From assembly GCF_017916325.1 (NCBI RefSeq), contig NC_090164.1:541501-605500 (forward strand): 64,000 nt of DNA, given 5' to 3'. A model generated the notes under the pieces. It ran no database searches and was not told the DNA's origin. It worked only from the letters and a program-made list of their open reading frames with translations. Shown one piece after another: positions 1 to 11,173 of the stretch. Both the position numbers and the translations under genes were made by a program. Within the stretch, counting starts at the first letter, position 1; the number at the start of each line of letters is the position of its first letter. This DNA comes from Leishmania martiniquensis. Taxonomy: Eukaryota; Euglenozoa; Kinetoplastea; Trypanosomatida; Trypanosomatidae.

Positions 1-3000
1 ACCTGATCCTTATAGTCATGCGGGACCCACATCTTTTGTGCGCAGTATTGTTCCAAAAGGAACGTGTTGCATACATGCTTGAACAGTGGCGTCTGCCTGT
101 GTGCGTCTCTGCATGGATATTTCGTACCTGCCGTCTCTCTCATCGATGCTTCGTTGAGGAAGCCCATTTCAGGCCGGCCACGCTCGCAGATCACGACACG
201 GTGCAGGAGTCAACATGTGTATGTATTTTAGATGCGGTTCAACTTTTGTTTCTTGTTCCTCTGCATTTTGCCTTAGCAGGGCAGCGTAGAGTAGCAAAAG
301 TCAGGCGATGGCCGAAAAATCTATCGAAAAGCTGAAGCAAAAAAAAGGGAAAGAGACGTTTAGAAAGAAAAAAGGAGGAGCGAAGCACTCTCTTTATAGG
401 ACCGGAAACACACACACACACACACGCACAGGCTAAGAGAGCGGTGAAAAAGGCATCGTCTGCGTGCAAGCGCCTTCTTGTGAAGGCATCATGCCACACT
501 CACTCATTTGCATACGCGCGCAGATCTGTACTCAGAATGCGTCTCAGCAGAGCCTACAGAAATTTGCCTCCAACGAGGAAACAAAAAAAAAAGGGACTCA
601 CCAATAGTGAGAGATGCTTGCGCATATGCATGAGATGCTTCTCAGCGTGTTGCCTCCTTCTTTTCCTGCGTGCGCGTCTGCGTCTGCCTCTGCGTCTGTG
701 TGGATTGTGTATGGGTGCCTGTGTCCTTCGTCAAGTTAGGTGACTGCACTTATGTAGAGTGTAGGACGAGAGCTCCAGGAATTCAACAAGCGTCAGCAGA
801 GACATCAACAACGAAGTAACATCGCCATTATCCCGTGGCCCTTGCAGGCATGCGTGCGTGTGCTTGTATGCGTGTGTGCGGTGCTGCCGCATCCCAAGGT
901 CAGCTTTCGTGTTCTCGCTCTTGCCAGAGGTGCTCGTTTCTCTTTCTTTGTTTCGTTGTGGGTGGGGCTCTGGTGTTCCCCTCGCTCTTTTTTTGTGCTC
1001 TGTCGAAAGCGGCCGCCCTCCCTTTCCAAAGATTCCCTTCCTGCTGTCGCTGCTTACCGTCACCCCACCCCTTCACACCCCTTTTCCTCTCTTTCATCCT
1101 TCGTTTTCTTTCTCTCGTGCTTGGTTCGCCTTTTCTTTTCGCTCCTTTCCATTGGCAGTGCTTCCTCTCGTCTTTCTCCGGCGGCGGCGGCGGACACGCG
1201 CATTGGCTCTCTCTCTCCACTTCTACTCTACCCCTCTACTCTCCCCCTTCTTTTCTTTTTTTGCTCTGAGCCCAGTGCGTTGATGCGCCTCCTTCTCCAC
1301 ACTTCTTTTCTCATTTCTGGAGTCTTCGCCTCCGTGCTCCATCCCGGCATGAGTGTGCGGAGAGAGGCGCGAGAGATGCTTCTATCCTCACCTTCCCTGC
1401 GTTTTGTTTCGCGTACCTCTCCTTCCTGTTTCATCCTTGCCTGCGTTCGCCCCTTTCCACTTTGTACAGTATTCCTCCTCTCCTCTTTCTCATCCTAGTG
1501 ACACCGGCCGCACGCACGCCTTCACGGACACCGCCTTCCTCAGCAAACGAAAGGCACAACGCGCCTGTTCACCTCCCTCTCTCTCCCTCTCTCTCCCCTC
1601 CCCTCCCCTCCCCTCCCTCTCTCCAGTCAAAGAAAACAGAGGAAAAAGCGGCAAAGGGCTGCGAAGACGACGGTGACGGCGATGTGCGGATAATACGGTG
1701 CGGATAGTAGTAGCAATAGCGAAGAGAAAAAAACGAAAAGAATACGCTTGTGCGAGTGGCGGCGTGTAAATGCGTCTCTCTCTTGTTGCTCTCGCGGTGT
1801 GCTCGCTTGTGCACTCTCTTTCTACACTGCCCGCTTCATCTTCTGCAGAAGTGTGGGTGTGGATACGCATGAGCAACTCTATTTCAGTCGCTTTCCGCTT
1901 TGCCAGGCTCGAGGCTTCCCTTTTTCTTTTGTGGTGTGGTGCTAGTATGTATGCGCCTGCGCTAAAATCAAGATGTGTGCTTGTGGATACACTGATACGG
2001 GCACCAACACCGGCAGAGAGGCCCGCGGGGAGGCTCACGGGACACTCTTCTGGACACCCACTCTCCTACTCGTTGTAGATGGAGTCTCTCTACGGTACGC
2101 GCCCATGAGTACTCCATTCCACACACTTAAGCGCAGGCGTCCCCCTTTTTTCCAAACAGATGCACATACACGTGTGAGAGTCGACTAGAGACCTGCGCAG
2201 ACAGACCTGCGAGCCGAGCGAAGTTGAGGGAGGAAATGTACATAAAAAAAAGATGAAGATGACGCAGAGAATAAGGCAGAGGCGAGGAGAAGGCGATGCC
2301 AAGGAGGAAAGGGTGTGCAGAGCGCACGTCAGCACTGCCTCACCGTCCTTGGCGAGCATATTGGGCCCTTTCCTCCCCATCCCCTTTCCCTGTCTTGGCC
2401 TCGTGTTTTCTCTCGCGTTGTCTTCTGTGTCTCCCTTTGTATCCGCTCGCGTCTGTCGATGTGTGTGCGTGTGCGTGTGTGTGCGTTGTCGTGCGGAATG
2501 GCTTCCATTCCTCTTTTTTGCCCCTTTTGCTGTGAATGTTGTCTTGCTGCTTCTTCACCACCCATCTTTTCTTTCTTCCTCTCTCTTCCTCTCTTGGTTA
2601 TCTCCGTCATGATTGCTCGATGCGTCCGCGCAAATCCACCCACACACGACGATCTCGTGCGGGACCTATTAGACGGCTCGACTCCCGCGCACAGGCGAAT
2701 AGGACCGCCGCTCTCGCCACCTCTTTCCCCTCCGCCTGTGAACCTTCTCTTTCACCAACTCGTGGGCTTTCCCGTCACTTTTCACCCCACCTCGTCGGCG
2801 AATCCTTTTCATATGTGCCGTTGCTTCCCCCCTCCGCCCCCAACGTTTTCGTAGCTCCGAGTGCGCGCGCGCATCAGGACTTCACGTGGATGTAGCGCGT
2901 GTCACCGCATGTGCAAGGCATACGCACTCTTTGCTCTCCCCTTTTCCCCACTCCATTTTCCCTTTTCTCTTTTCACTGGCAGCCTTTGCTGCCCAACCAG

Positions 3001-4959
3001 GCGGCCCGCTCCTCGCCCCTGCCGTTTTCATCTTCCTCTGTGCGCCCCTGACACCTCGGCGAGCAAAGCTAACCCTCGCGTAGTGTGAAGGCAGCGCCGC
3101 ACCACCAAAGAAGAGGCGAAACGCAGCCAAGCACGAGGGAGGGAGGAAAAAAAAGAGAAGACAGAGCAACGACGGCAACGGTGACCAGCACACAGACGCT
3201 GCACATGGTGTGTGTGCGTCTGTTTGACCTTCATTTTTATTTTCGCCTTGTTTTGCTAACTGAATCACCTACAAAACAGGCCCACCTGCCTATCTTTAAG
3301 GAGGGACCTCCAGGGCGAAGGGCTGCAACGTGGTGCAGGGGAAGAAGAGGTGAACGTGTATCGGGCGAACGCTGCGCAGTCTGGCTGCTGCAGCCATGCG
3401 TTGAATGCCTACATCAGCTAACTTCTCACGGTACGAGGGGATGCCTAAAAGAGAAAAAAAAGAACTCACGCATGCTCGAGGTGGCGTACACGTGTGATTA
3501 ATCCCCTACACGACGTCGCTGCTGCCCTTCTGCATCTCGCTCACTCTCTGGGCGACGACGGTGCGGCTCCCTGAGCGTCTCTTTAGTGCCGATTCTTGAT
3601 ACGCATTTTTTTTTCGTCTTCCATTCTTTTTTTAGCTCTTTTCGCCATTTTTCTCTGTTTGCGCTTGTGCGAGCACGCGGCACTTTGCCATGTATCGAAG
3701 GCTCTTTGCTGGCGCTGTGTGCGCGTGTTTGTCCTCGTCTTTCTTTTTCGATTCGGACCATAAAAGTGCCTGTGAGGGTGCCCCTTTGTGTGGTGACCTA
3801 TCGCGATATCTGTGGCTTCCCTCATACCTTCCGCCCTTGATGTGTTTGAGTGTCTATTCGCCTGTTTTGGGCGTGCTAACTCACTCTATAGGCTCGCTTT
3901 CTCTCTCTCTCTATGGAGCCGCCCTTCTGGCCACTGCGTCTTTGTGTTTTCTGCGCTAACAGACGTGCATGTGTATTTTTGGTCTGCATGCTTTGGCCTC
4001 TGCGGTGCCTACGAGACGTCTTCAGAGAGTCGGTCATTCCTGCTCGTCTTCTCTTCGCCTTTCCTACCCTCCTCAGGGTGCCATTCGATGCTTCTGAGCA
4101 CCCCACACCAGCCCTTTGCTGAGCCACCGGTAGAGAACAGCATACACACTCACACAATTGCATCACCACCGATGTGGTGGGCATGCGCTGCCTGGCACCT
4201 GTTCTTGCCTTCTCCCGTTTTTCTTGCTTTGGCAGTTCCTTCCTCATTGGCGCGCTGATGAAGGTCAGCACACCGAACGCGAGCCCAAAGTTTCAACGGC
4301 ACACAGGGGGCAACAGCAGTCAAAGAAAAAAAATAACACCAACAACAAAAAGATAGCATCGTTCATCTTATCGAACGCAAACACGCAGCACCTTTTTTTT
4401 CATGTGTGTGCCTGTATGTGTTGGTGCCGGGCGCAGCCGAGCGAGAGGAAAGGAGGGAAAGACACGCGCACGGCCAAGGGATACCGCGAGGAGAGGTGTA
4501 AGCTTCGCACCGCAAGAAAGTACGAACGTCGAAGGCGCTCCCCTGCGACGCCTCTGCTTCTCTCGAAGTGCGCCTTCTATTGTAGGACTCAAAGGTTTTC
4601 GATTGTGGCGGAGGCAGTGAAAGAAAAAAATGGGTGCTATGGGCGGTCCGTATGGCTGCAGTAGCGAAACGTCTGCTCTGGCTTCGAGTGCCGCCGTCTG
4701 GCACCTCCTAGGCTTTTACGGGGGAGGGGGTGTATCGAGGGCTTGGGAAGACGGAAGAGCGGGTGGTATGCCCCGTCGAACCTTCTTCCTTCCCCCCTCG
4801 CATGCCTCAACCGGCGACGCCCTTCTGAGCTCGTTGCATCCGGCATCTGCGTGCGCCTCTGACCCCTTTCCCCCTTGTGTCTATCATCGACGTGACTTGT
4901 ATCCTCTACCTTTCCACGCCTTTCCTTCATTCTCTCCTCTCTCATTCGACATCATAACC

Positions 4960-6580
4960 GCCGAGGGGCCTAAGGTGCGGCCGCACAGCCCTAACCGCTG
5001 CGGACCCAAAGAGCCCACTTTAAGTCGGGTGGAAAAGAACTACCGCACTCGGCACCGCCTGCTCCCAGGAAGCCGTGATCTGGTCCTCGTTGGTGACTCG
5101 CTTTCCCCGAATCTTTAGAATCGGCCCGCGCACGGCACAGGCCCCCGCCGCCATGACCTAGACGGTCTTTCGGTGTCGCGTATATGACGGGCGTGACGCG
5201 GCACTGCCAGAGAAAAGGACGGCGTGGGGCTAGCAGCGGGCGACGCCTTCGACCTCTTCCGCTCATTGCGCCGCTGCTGTTCGCGCCGGCCCACCCTCGG
5301 CGGCGGGGGCGCCGGAGAAAGAGGGAGTGCGCCGGCTGCGTTGCAAGGAGGAACAGGTGCCGCCACGGGCGTGCAGCGCTCGAGGTGGCAGGCAGCGCAG
5401 AGTGCTGCGGCCTCCGCCCTTGCCGTGGTAGGTGAAGAGCGCGGCAACATTCGGAGGCGACTCATCTTGTGGCTACGGGTGAGGGAGGGGAGGCGAGCAA
5501 ACCGGCCCAGTGCTCTGTGCAGCGCAGATGAGGAGTGAGGGACGTGAGCAGCGTCGCTCCGACAGGGTTTTACGCGAGCCATGAGGCAATGCGAATGATG
5601 GCTGCCGCGCTCGCCGGCCACCCCTCTCCCACACCGCGCGACCTGCCGCGAATGCGGAAGCTCATGTGTGGATGGGCGGCATGCAGCTTGCAGGCACATG
5701 CCGAGCAGCGCAGCCTGCAGGGGTGGAGGCAGCGGGCCGGCTCAGCGTCAGTCCCAGCCAGGCGGGAGCCGAGGGCACTCCTCTTCCCCCGCCCACCCCT
5801 CCTCGCCCAATCTTGTGGGGTTGCCCTTGTCGCGTGCGACGGCAGGGCGAGGCCGGTCGGCATCGGGGAGGAAAAGACCGCCACGTAACGGCGCACGGAA
5901 TCAGCGTGATGCCGGACGACGGGGCCACCTCGAGCGTCTCCTGCGGCGACTGTGCGGCTGCCGGCGCGAGCCGCGATGAAGCCGTGCTCACCGGCTTCGA
6001 TGGCGTTGCAATGGGGCGCGGCGACCACTCTTGATGCGGTGGCGCCGCTTGCTGCGTGGCTCATCGCTGGCCGCGCTGTGGGCGAGTACGCAGGGCGGAC
6101 GGAGCAAGCTGTGCCGGTGCACCGCGGCGAGCACACCACGCGCGTCATCACGCCGATGACGGCGGCCAACGCGTCGTGCGACGAATATGCGGCCCCTTCC
6201 CTCCTTTTGTTTACTCTTCCTGTTGGAGCATCGGCCTCCACCTCATGCGGACGGCGCGACTGCCTTCGCTGCTGCCGGCAACGGGCTACTCGCACATTGG
6301 TGCCGTCAACACGCGGCTCCGTGAGTCACCCCTGCCATAGGCGATGCACGGCCCGCTGCATACAGCCCGGCGAGGGAAGCCCACCGAGGGGCCTCGCTGC
6401 GCTGGCGAACACCAGGCGCGAAGGGCTACCCTTGGCGACACAGGGAAGGGTGATGCAGGCTGCTGGAAGAGCCGGTGATGCTGCTTTCGTCTCCGTACAC
6501 ACAGACCCAGAGCTCCTAAGCGTATCATTGTTCTTGCAGAAAAGGCGCACTCTATTCCGCCCTGCATGACCTCTGGTGCG
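4960..6580. other. GC-rich island of unknown origin
   Basis: This stretch stands out from the pyrimidine-rich spacer on both sides by high GC on both strands and absence of long T runs. It has open frames on both strands (for example about 5570-6295 on the minus strand and 5952-6569 on the plus strand), but their translations are Arg/Ala/Ser-rich, overlap one another and show no domain I recognise. It does not visibly share sequence with the three-copy repeat. The composition would fit a degenerate retroposon remnant (SIDER/DIRE type), which in Leishmania lie in such spacers, but I see no diagnostic motif, so identity is inference. Confidence 0.35.
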
Positions 6581-7627
6581 TGTGACCGCAGGCACAACGC
6601 CCGGAACGCTCGATGCGATCGAAGTGCATATGCTGACTCACCCACGGCGTCTTCACATGCAGCTTACTCACGCTCTCTGCCTTCTCCCCCTACGCTCTCT
6701 TCCTCTCACGTTGGCCAATAATAAAAAAAGGCACGACTCAGCTGCGCATACATGAAGAGAAGAGAAGCATACACACACGCACGCACACTCATCGACATAA
6801 CGCGATCACACGCGCACTTCACCCTTCATCTCTCGCCTGTCTTATTCCACGCTTAGGACGAGGAGCTTGTTTGTCCACGGGTCGTCTGTGGTACGCGCAA
6901 ACACCTTCGACGGAAGAAAACCACCAGCCAAAAAAGAAGACACGGCAGCGGAGAAGAAGCGAACGAATCGTCATCCTCATTCCACTCACCCATCCGTCTC
7001 TCTTTGAATAGCTGCGACGAAGAGGATTCTGTTCCTTCATTTGCCGCCATCAGTTGGACTGCCTTTTGGCTCTCCGCCTCTGTCGCTGTATTCGGTGTGT
7101 GCCCCGCATTTTTTCTTGTCTGTTCTTCCGGCCTTTTTTTCTCCTCCCCCTCTCTCTGATTCGTTTTCTCTGGTTGTCTTCTCCCCCCTCCCTCCCTCCC
7201 CAGCTTCCCTCTCTGTGCGTGCAGCTCTCGTGCTAAGCACTTTGGGCGTGTCTGTGAGGCCGCTTGAGTTTCTTTTTTTCTTCGCTGTGCTGGTAACTGC
7301 GTCCTAGGCCTCCTTCCCTTTTCAGCTCCCTTCGGTATTAAACGTGCGTGAGTGTGTGTATGTGTGCACTCCTCATGTGAGTCTGCTCGGCTCCCTCACT
7401 TCTTTTGTTCCTCTCCTCTTGCCGTCTCCTTCCTCCTTTGACCCCTGCAGGCAAACACAAGTCACACCGACAACCACTTTTATATCCTCAATTTTCTTGC
7501 GCCTCCCCCCTCCGTCTCTCCGCCCGCTTCCCTTTCTCCGGCTCGTGCGAGTGTTTCTTCTTTTTTTTCTTTCCCATCGACTTCTCTTACGGACGTTTGC
7601 TTCTCCTCCATTTGTGCATATAAACCG

Positions 7628-7650
7628 TTTATTTATTTATATATTTTTTG
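7628..7650 (+). promoter_or_regulatory. AU-rich element-like patch
   Basis: Overlapping ATTTA pentamers are followed by a T run inside a pyrimidine-rich spacer. In a transcript this would be an AU-rich sequence of the kind that can bind RNA-stability factors. There is no evidence of function beyond the sequence, and T/A-rich patches are common in these spacers. Confidence 0.2.
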
Positions 7651-10047
7651 TGCGATTTCGAACGTCTTATTTTTTTATGCTTTAGTCACTCCCTTTCCCC
7701 CTCTCGCTCTCATCCTCTTCCTCCTCCTTAGCCCTTTCATTGACACGTTCAGTTTCCTCAGCGAAAGGACGTCGGAAGAAATTGTTTCCTTTTGTAAGGA
7801 TAGTGTGTCAATTTTTTTCCTTTTCGCATAGCGGTGCGTTCTCTCTTTCCGTCTCTCGGCGCGTGGGTGAACTAATCGTCTTGCTCATCGTGACACGTGC
7901 GTTTGGGTTCGCCTTCCTCTCCTTTCAGCTCCTGTGTTCGCCAACACGGACGTGCGGGTAAGACAACTGTGATCAGACCCACACACGCACACTTATACAG
8001 ACGCGTACCTCACAGAAGAAAAGCGAACATATTCTTCTGTTATTACGCTCCTCCTTTTCTTTTTTTTTCGCCTGACGGTGTGGACTGCGAAGCTGCAAAG
8101 CACAACGAGAGAAACTGACAAAAGGTAACGGCTTCATTTTTCGCCCCCTCTCCTCCGCCTCCCCCGAAAAAAAAAGCTGTAAAACGTTTTCCCCCATTCT
8201 GGAGGGAGCTCATACCAAAGAAGAGAAACGGAGACGGGGAGCAAACAAGTCAGAAACGGCAAGAGAAGTGCGATCCAGAAAGGAGAAATTGCAAGTAACT
8301 GAAAGAAGAGTGTGTGGGTAGGTGCGCGTTTGTGTGTGAGGGGAGTGGGTGAGCCTTTTTTGTGTGTGTGCGTGTGTGTGCATGCGCTTGAGCGCCACGG
8401 AAGTATAGTGGCTCCCCACGTTTTTTATTATACGGATCCGTACTTACTTTACTTTTTGCCATTCCTTTTTTCCTTTGAACAATTTTGCTTCTTCGTCTGC
8501 CTCGCATACGCGCTGTGGGTAAGCGGAAACACTTACTGGCGCGGGCATTACCTGTGTGCCTGTGTACCCGGGCAGGCCTGCTCTTGGCTGCACTTCTCAC
8601 TTCTCCTCGTTTTGATTTTGTCTGTTTGCTTTGCGTTTCAACTGTGAGCTACACTTCCGTCTTTTTTTGTACTCATTCCTTTTTTCGCCTTCCTTTTCCC
8701 CCCTCTCTCCTTCCGTTGCGCTCAACTTGTGTGTGTGTGTGCTTTCCCATCTTTGTTTTACTTTTTACTGTGTGAATATATTTTTCGCTCTCACACGCCC
8801 GTTTTTTTTTTTTTTGCTTTACTCGTGTACTGACGCTGCTCGCTTAGCAGTCAGCTCGTCTCTCCTCTTACCGGTCCACCTTCAGTTTTTTTTTCCCTCT
8901 TCTCTCGGTAGTGTGCTTGCGCGCCTTTACCCCCTTTTTTCTTTCGATTGTGTCCGCATCCTCCCCCCTTCCCCTACCATCCCAGAAGTACCGGGTTACA
9001 TTGCTATTTCGTTTTTGTTGCGGCGTGGAGAGTGTCATTGCTGCCTCTCGACCTGCCTTGTACTTCTCTCTTGCGCTTTTCGAGTGGCGCACCCCGCGAA
9101 TCCCACGTTTTCGTCGCGGTACCTCTTCACTCTTGAAGAAGATAGCCGGACAAGGCGTGTCTTGGGCGTCGTTCTGCAAAGCAGACTGGCATTTACCAAA
9201 CAGGGATTGCTATTCACTCTGCACCACCACCACCACCCCCTCCCAGCAGGCCCACTTCGTTCGGTACATTGGCCTCTCGCAGGCTTTTCATTCAGTAGCT
9301 GTGCCCCCCCTCTCTCTCCCTCCCTCTCCCCCCTCTCTCGCCTCATTTATCTGTTTACTCCCATTCGCTGAGAGCCTTCTCGCTCTGCCGCCTCCCCTTT
9401 TTTTGTATCAGTATTAGTTCTGCTGTGAAGCCGTCGTGCGGGGACGGTTACAGAAGCAACAAAAAAGCAACAGCGCCGTAGCAGCTGCCTTCCTTTTCGA
9501 CGGACGTTGCACGCGAAGAGGAACGTTAGCGGAAACAACATCAAAAGGAGTAAGTGGCACCATACGACGAGGAGTAAGAGAGCACACGAGAGCCGTTTCT
9601 GTTTTGTTGTGAAGCGCTCATCACGTGCTGACGGCTTTCTTTTGCAGTCTTTCTCCCTTCTTATTTTTTTTCTTATATGTTTCACAGTCCTTTCGTGTTC
9701 CACGCCCCTCGACGTCTCGACATTTCTGCCTCCGTCGATTTTCCTCTTCACTTGCCGATTTGGTGGGATTCATTTTTCGCTCCCTTTTCTGTTTAATAGA
9801 AGCAGATCAGCGCGGGACGAACGAACGTCTTTCGGGCCCTCTTTTTTTTCGGGTTGTGTCGCTTGCTCACCATTACGAGAGTGCCCGCGTGCAGCACGTT
9901 TCCGTCTCATCATCCTCATCCATTTGTGTCTCGAACTCGGTTTCGTTGGCATTCTGAAGAGGTCTCGAGGGAGCAGTAGAGCCTGCCGACGACGGAGTCG
10001 GGAGAGATACCAAGAAAAAACTCACGGAGTCGGTGAAAGCGTTCACT

Positions 10048-10100
10048 AATATATATACACACACATATATATATATATATATACATAAATATATGTGTAT
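10048..10100. repeat. AT/CA microsatellite
   Basis: Alternating AT and CA dinucleotides, roughly 50 bases, about 1.1 kb upstream of the first RRM gene. A second alternating AT patch lies at 10692-10714. Confidence 0.85.
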
Positions 10101-10740
10101 GCTGATACACATTGACTTTAAACAAAGAGGAAGACTACCGCCTCAAACAAACAAACGTGCAATAATCGTAGGTGCCTCAGCGTTGTTCCCTTTCCTTTTT
10201 TTTAGTCGTCTCCCTTCGTCCGTCGCTGTACTGCGCTGCGTTGCGCCTCTCTGCCTCTTTAGACATACCTTTTTGCGTTGTGCTCGTGATTACATTCGTT
10301 TCAATCACTCACATACACACACTCTCTCTAACTTTATTTTTTTTCTCTCTTTTCCGTAACTCCTTTTATATTACGATCGACGTTTTTCCCTTTGCATTTG
10401 TTTTGCTTTCGTTTCGTTGCCGTCGCGAAACCTCGACCTCTTTCCGATTCTCCTCCTTCCTCACTCGTCCTTCGTTTTTTTCTTTTATGTGTATAATATA
10501 TTATAATCCAGCGTAAGCCCATCACTCTTTTCTTCTGCGTTCTACTCCGTCCACGGACTTTTTCATTTCATCGCTTCTGCCCAAAAAGGACACGCCGCAG
10601 GGAGACAGAGAAGTAAAGCCAAAACACACACAGAGGCGTTGCGAAAGGAGGTAAACGTACGCATACACACACACACAGACAGACACAGGCTCATATATAT
10701 GTATATATATATGTAAGGGAGCTCACGAGTCAGCATCGAA

Positions 10741-10773
10741 CGATATTTTCTCTTTTCACGCTCTCCCCCGCAG
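10741..10773 (+). promoter_or_regulatory. Candidate spliced-leader acceptor of RRM gene 1
   Basis: A T-rich then C-rich pyrimidine tract ends in CAG at 10771-10773. This is followed by a long stretch with few AG dinucleotides until the start codon at 11174. Trans-splicing here would give a 5'UTR of about 400 bases. Nearby AGs (10777, 10800) are equally possible acceptors. Confidence 0.35.
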
Positions 10774-11173
10774 TTCGCAGCTTTTTCGACGGGCTGTCCA
10801 GCGCTTAGGACACGTCTCTCTGTCTCTCTCTCATTTTGTGGATTCTCCTTGCGGGATCGCCTTCTGCTTCGCCCACTCCCTTTTCTCTGTCGCCTGACGC
10901 CTTTGGTGGTGTGGTCGTTATTTTATATATACACGCACACATCTTTGACACCTTTTTCGGTCCTTTTCGGGTCCCCCTCTTTTTTTCTTTTGCTGTGCTT
11001 TCTTCTCGATCTTTGTGCGTCGCCGCTGCGCTGCATTTTCCCTCTTTTATCCTGTACGCCTCGGCCTGCGCTGGGGCGCTTCCTATTCGTGGTGGCTGGC
11101 GTTTTCTTTTGGTGCTGTGCATAAATAGTTTGTCCCCTCCTCCCCCCGCTTTTCTCATTTTCTCTCCCTCATC

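Larger units (their letters stand above)
1..11173. other. Gene-free 5' spacer (11 kb)
   Basis: No convincing protein gene is visible. The open frames here are short, overlap in several frames and translate to runs of Leu/Ser/Phe/Pro/Arg, as expected from pyrimidine-rich spacer. The + strand is dominated by C/T tracts with TG/CA microsatellites (for example 407-426), the usual look of trypanosomatid intergenic and UTR sequence transcribed left to right. The GC-rich patch at about 4960-6580, an AU-rich patch at 7628-7650 and an AT/CA repeat at 10048-10100 are listed separately. The left part is probably the 3'UTR of a gene outside the window; the right part should include the 5'UTR of the first RRM gene. 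Confidence 0.6.

Noticed and set aside
10048..10100. AT/CA alternating tract considered as origin or promoter
   Set aside because: Such microsatellites recur throughout the window without relation to any gene boundary; nothing supports a specific role.
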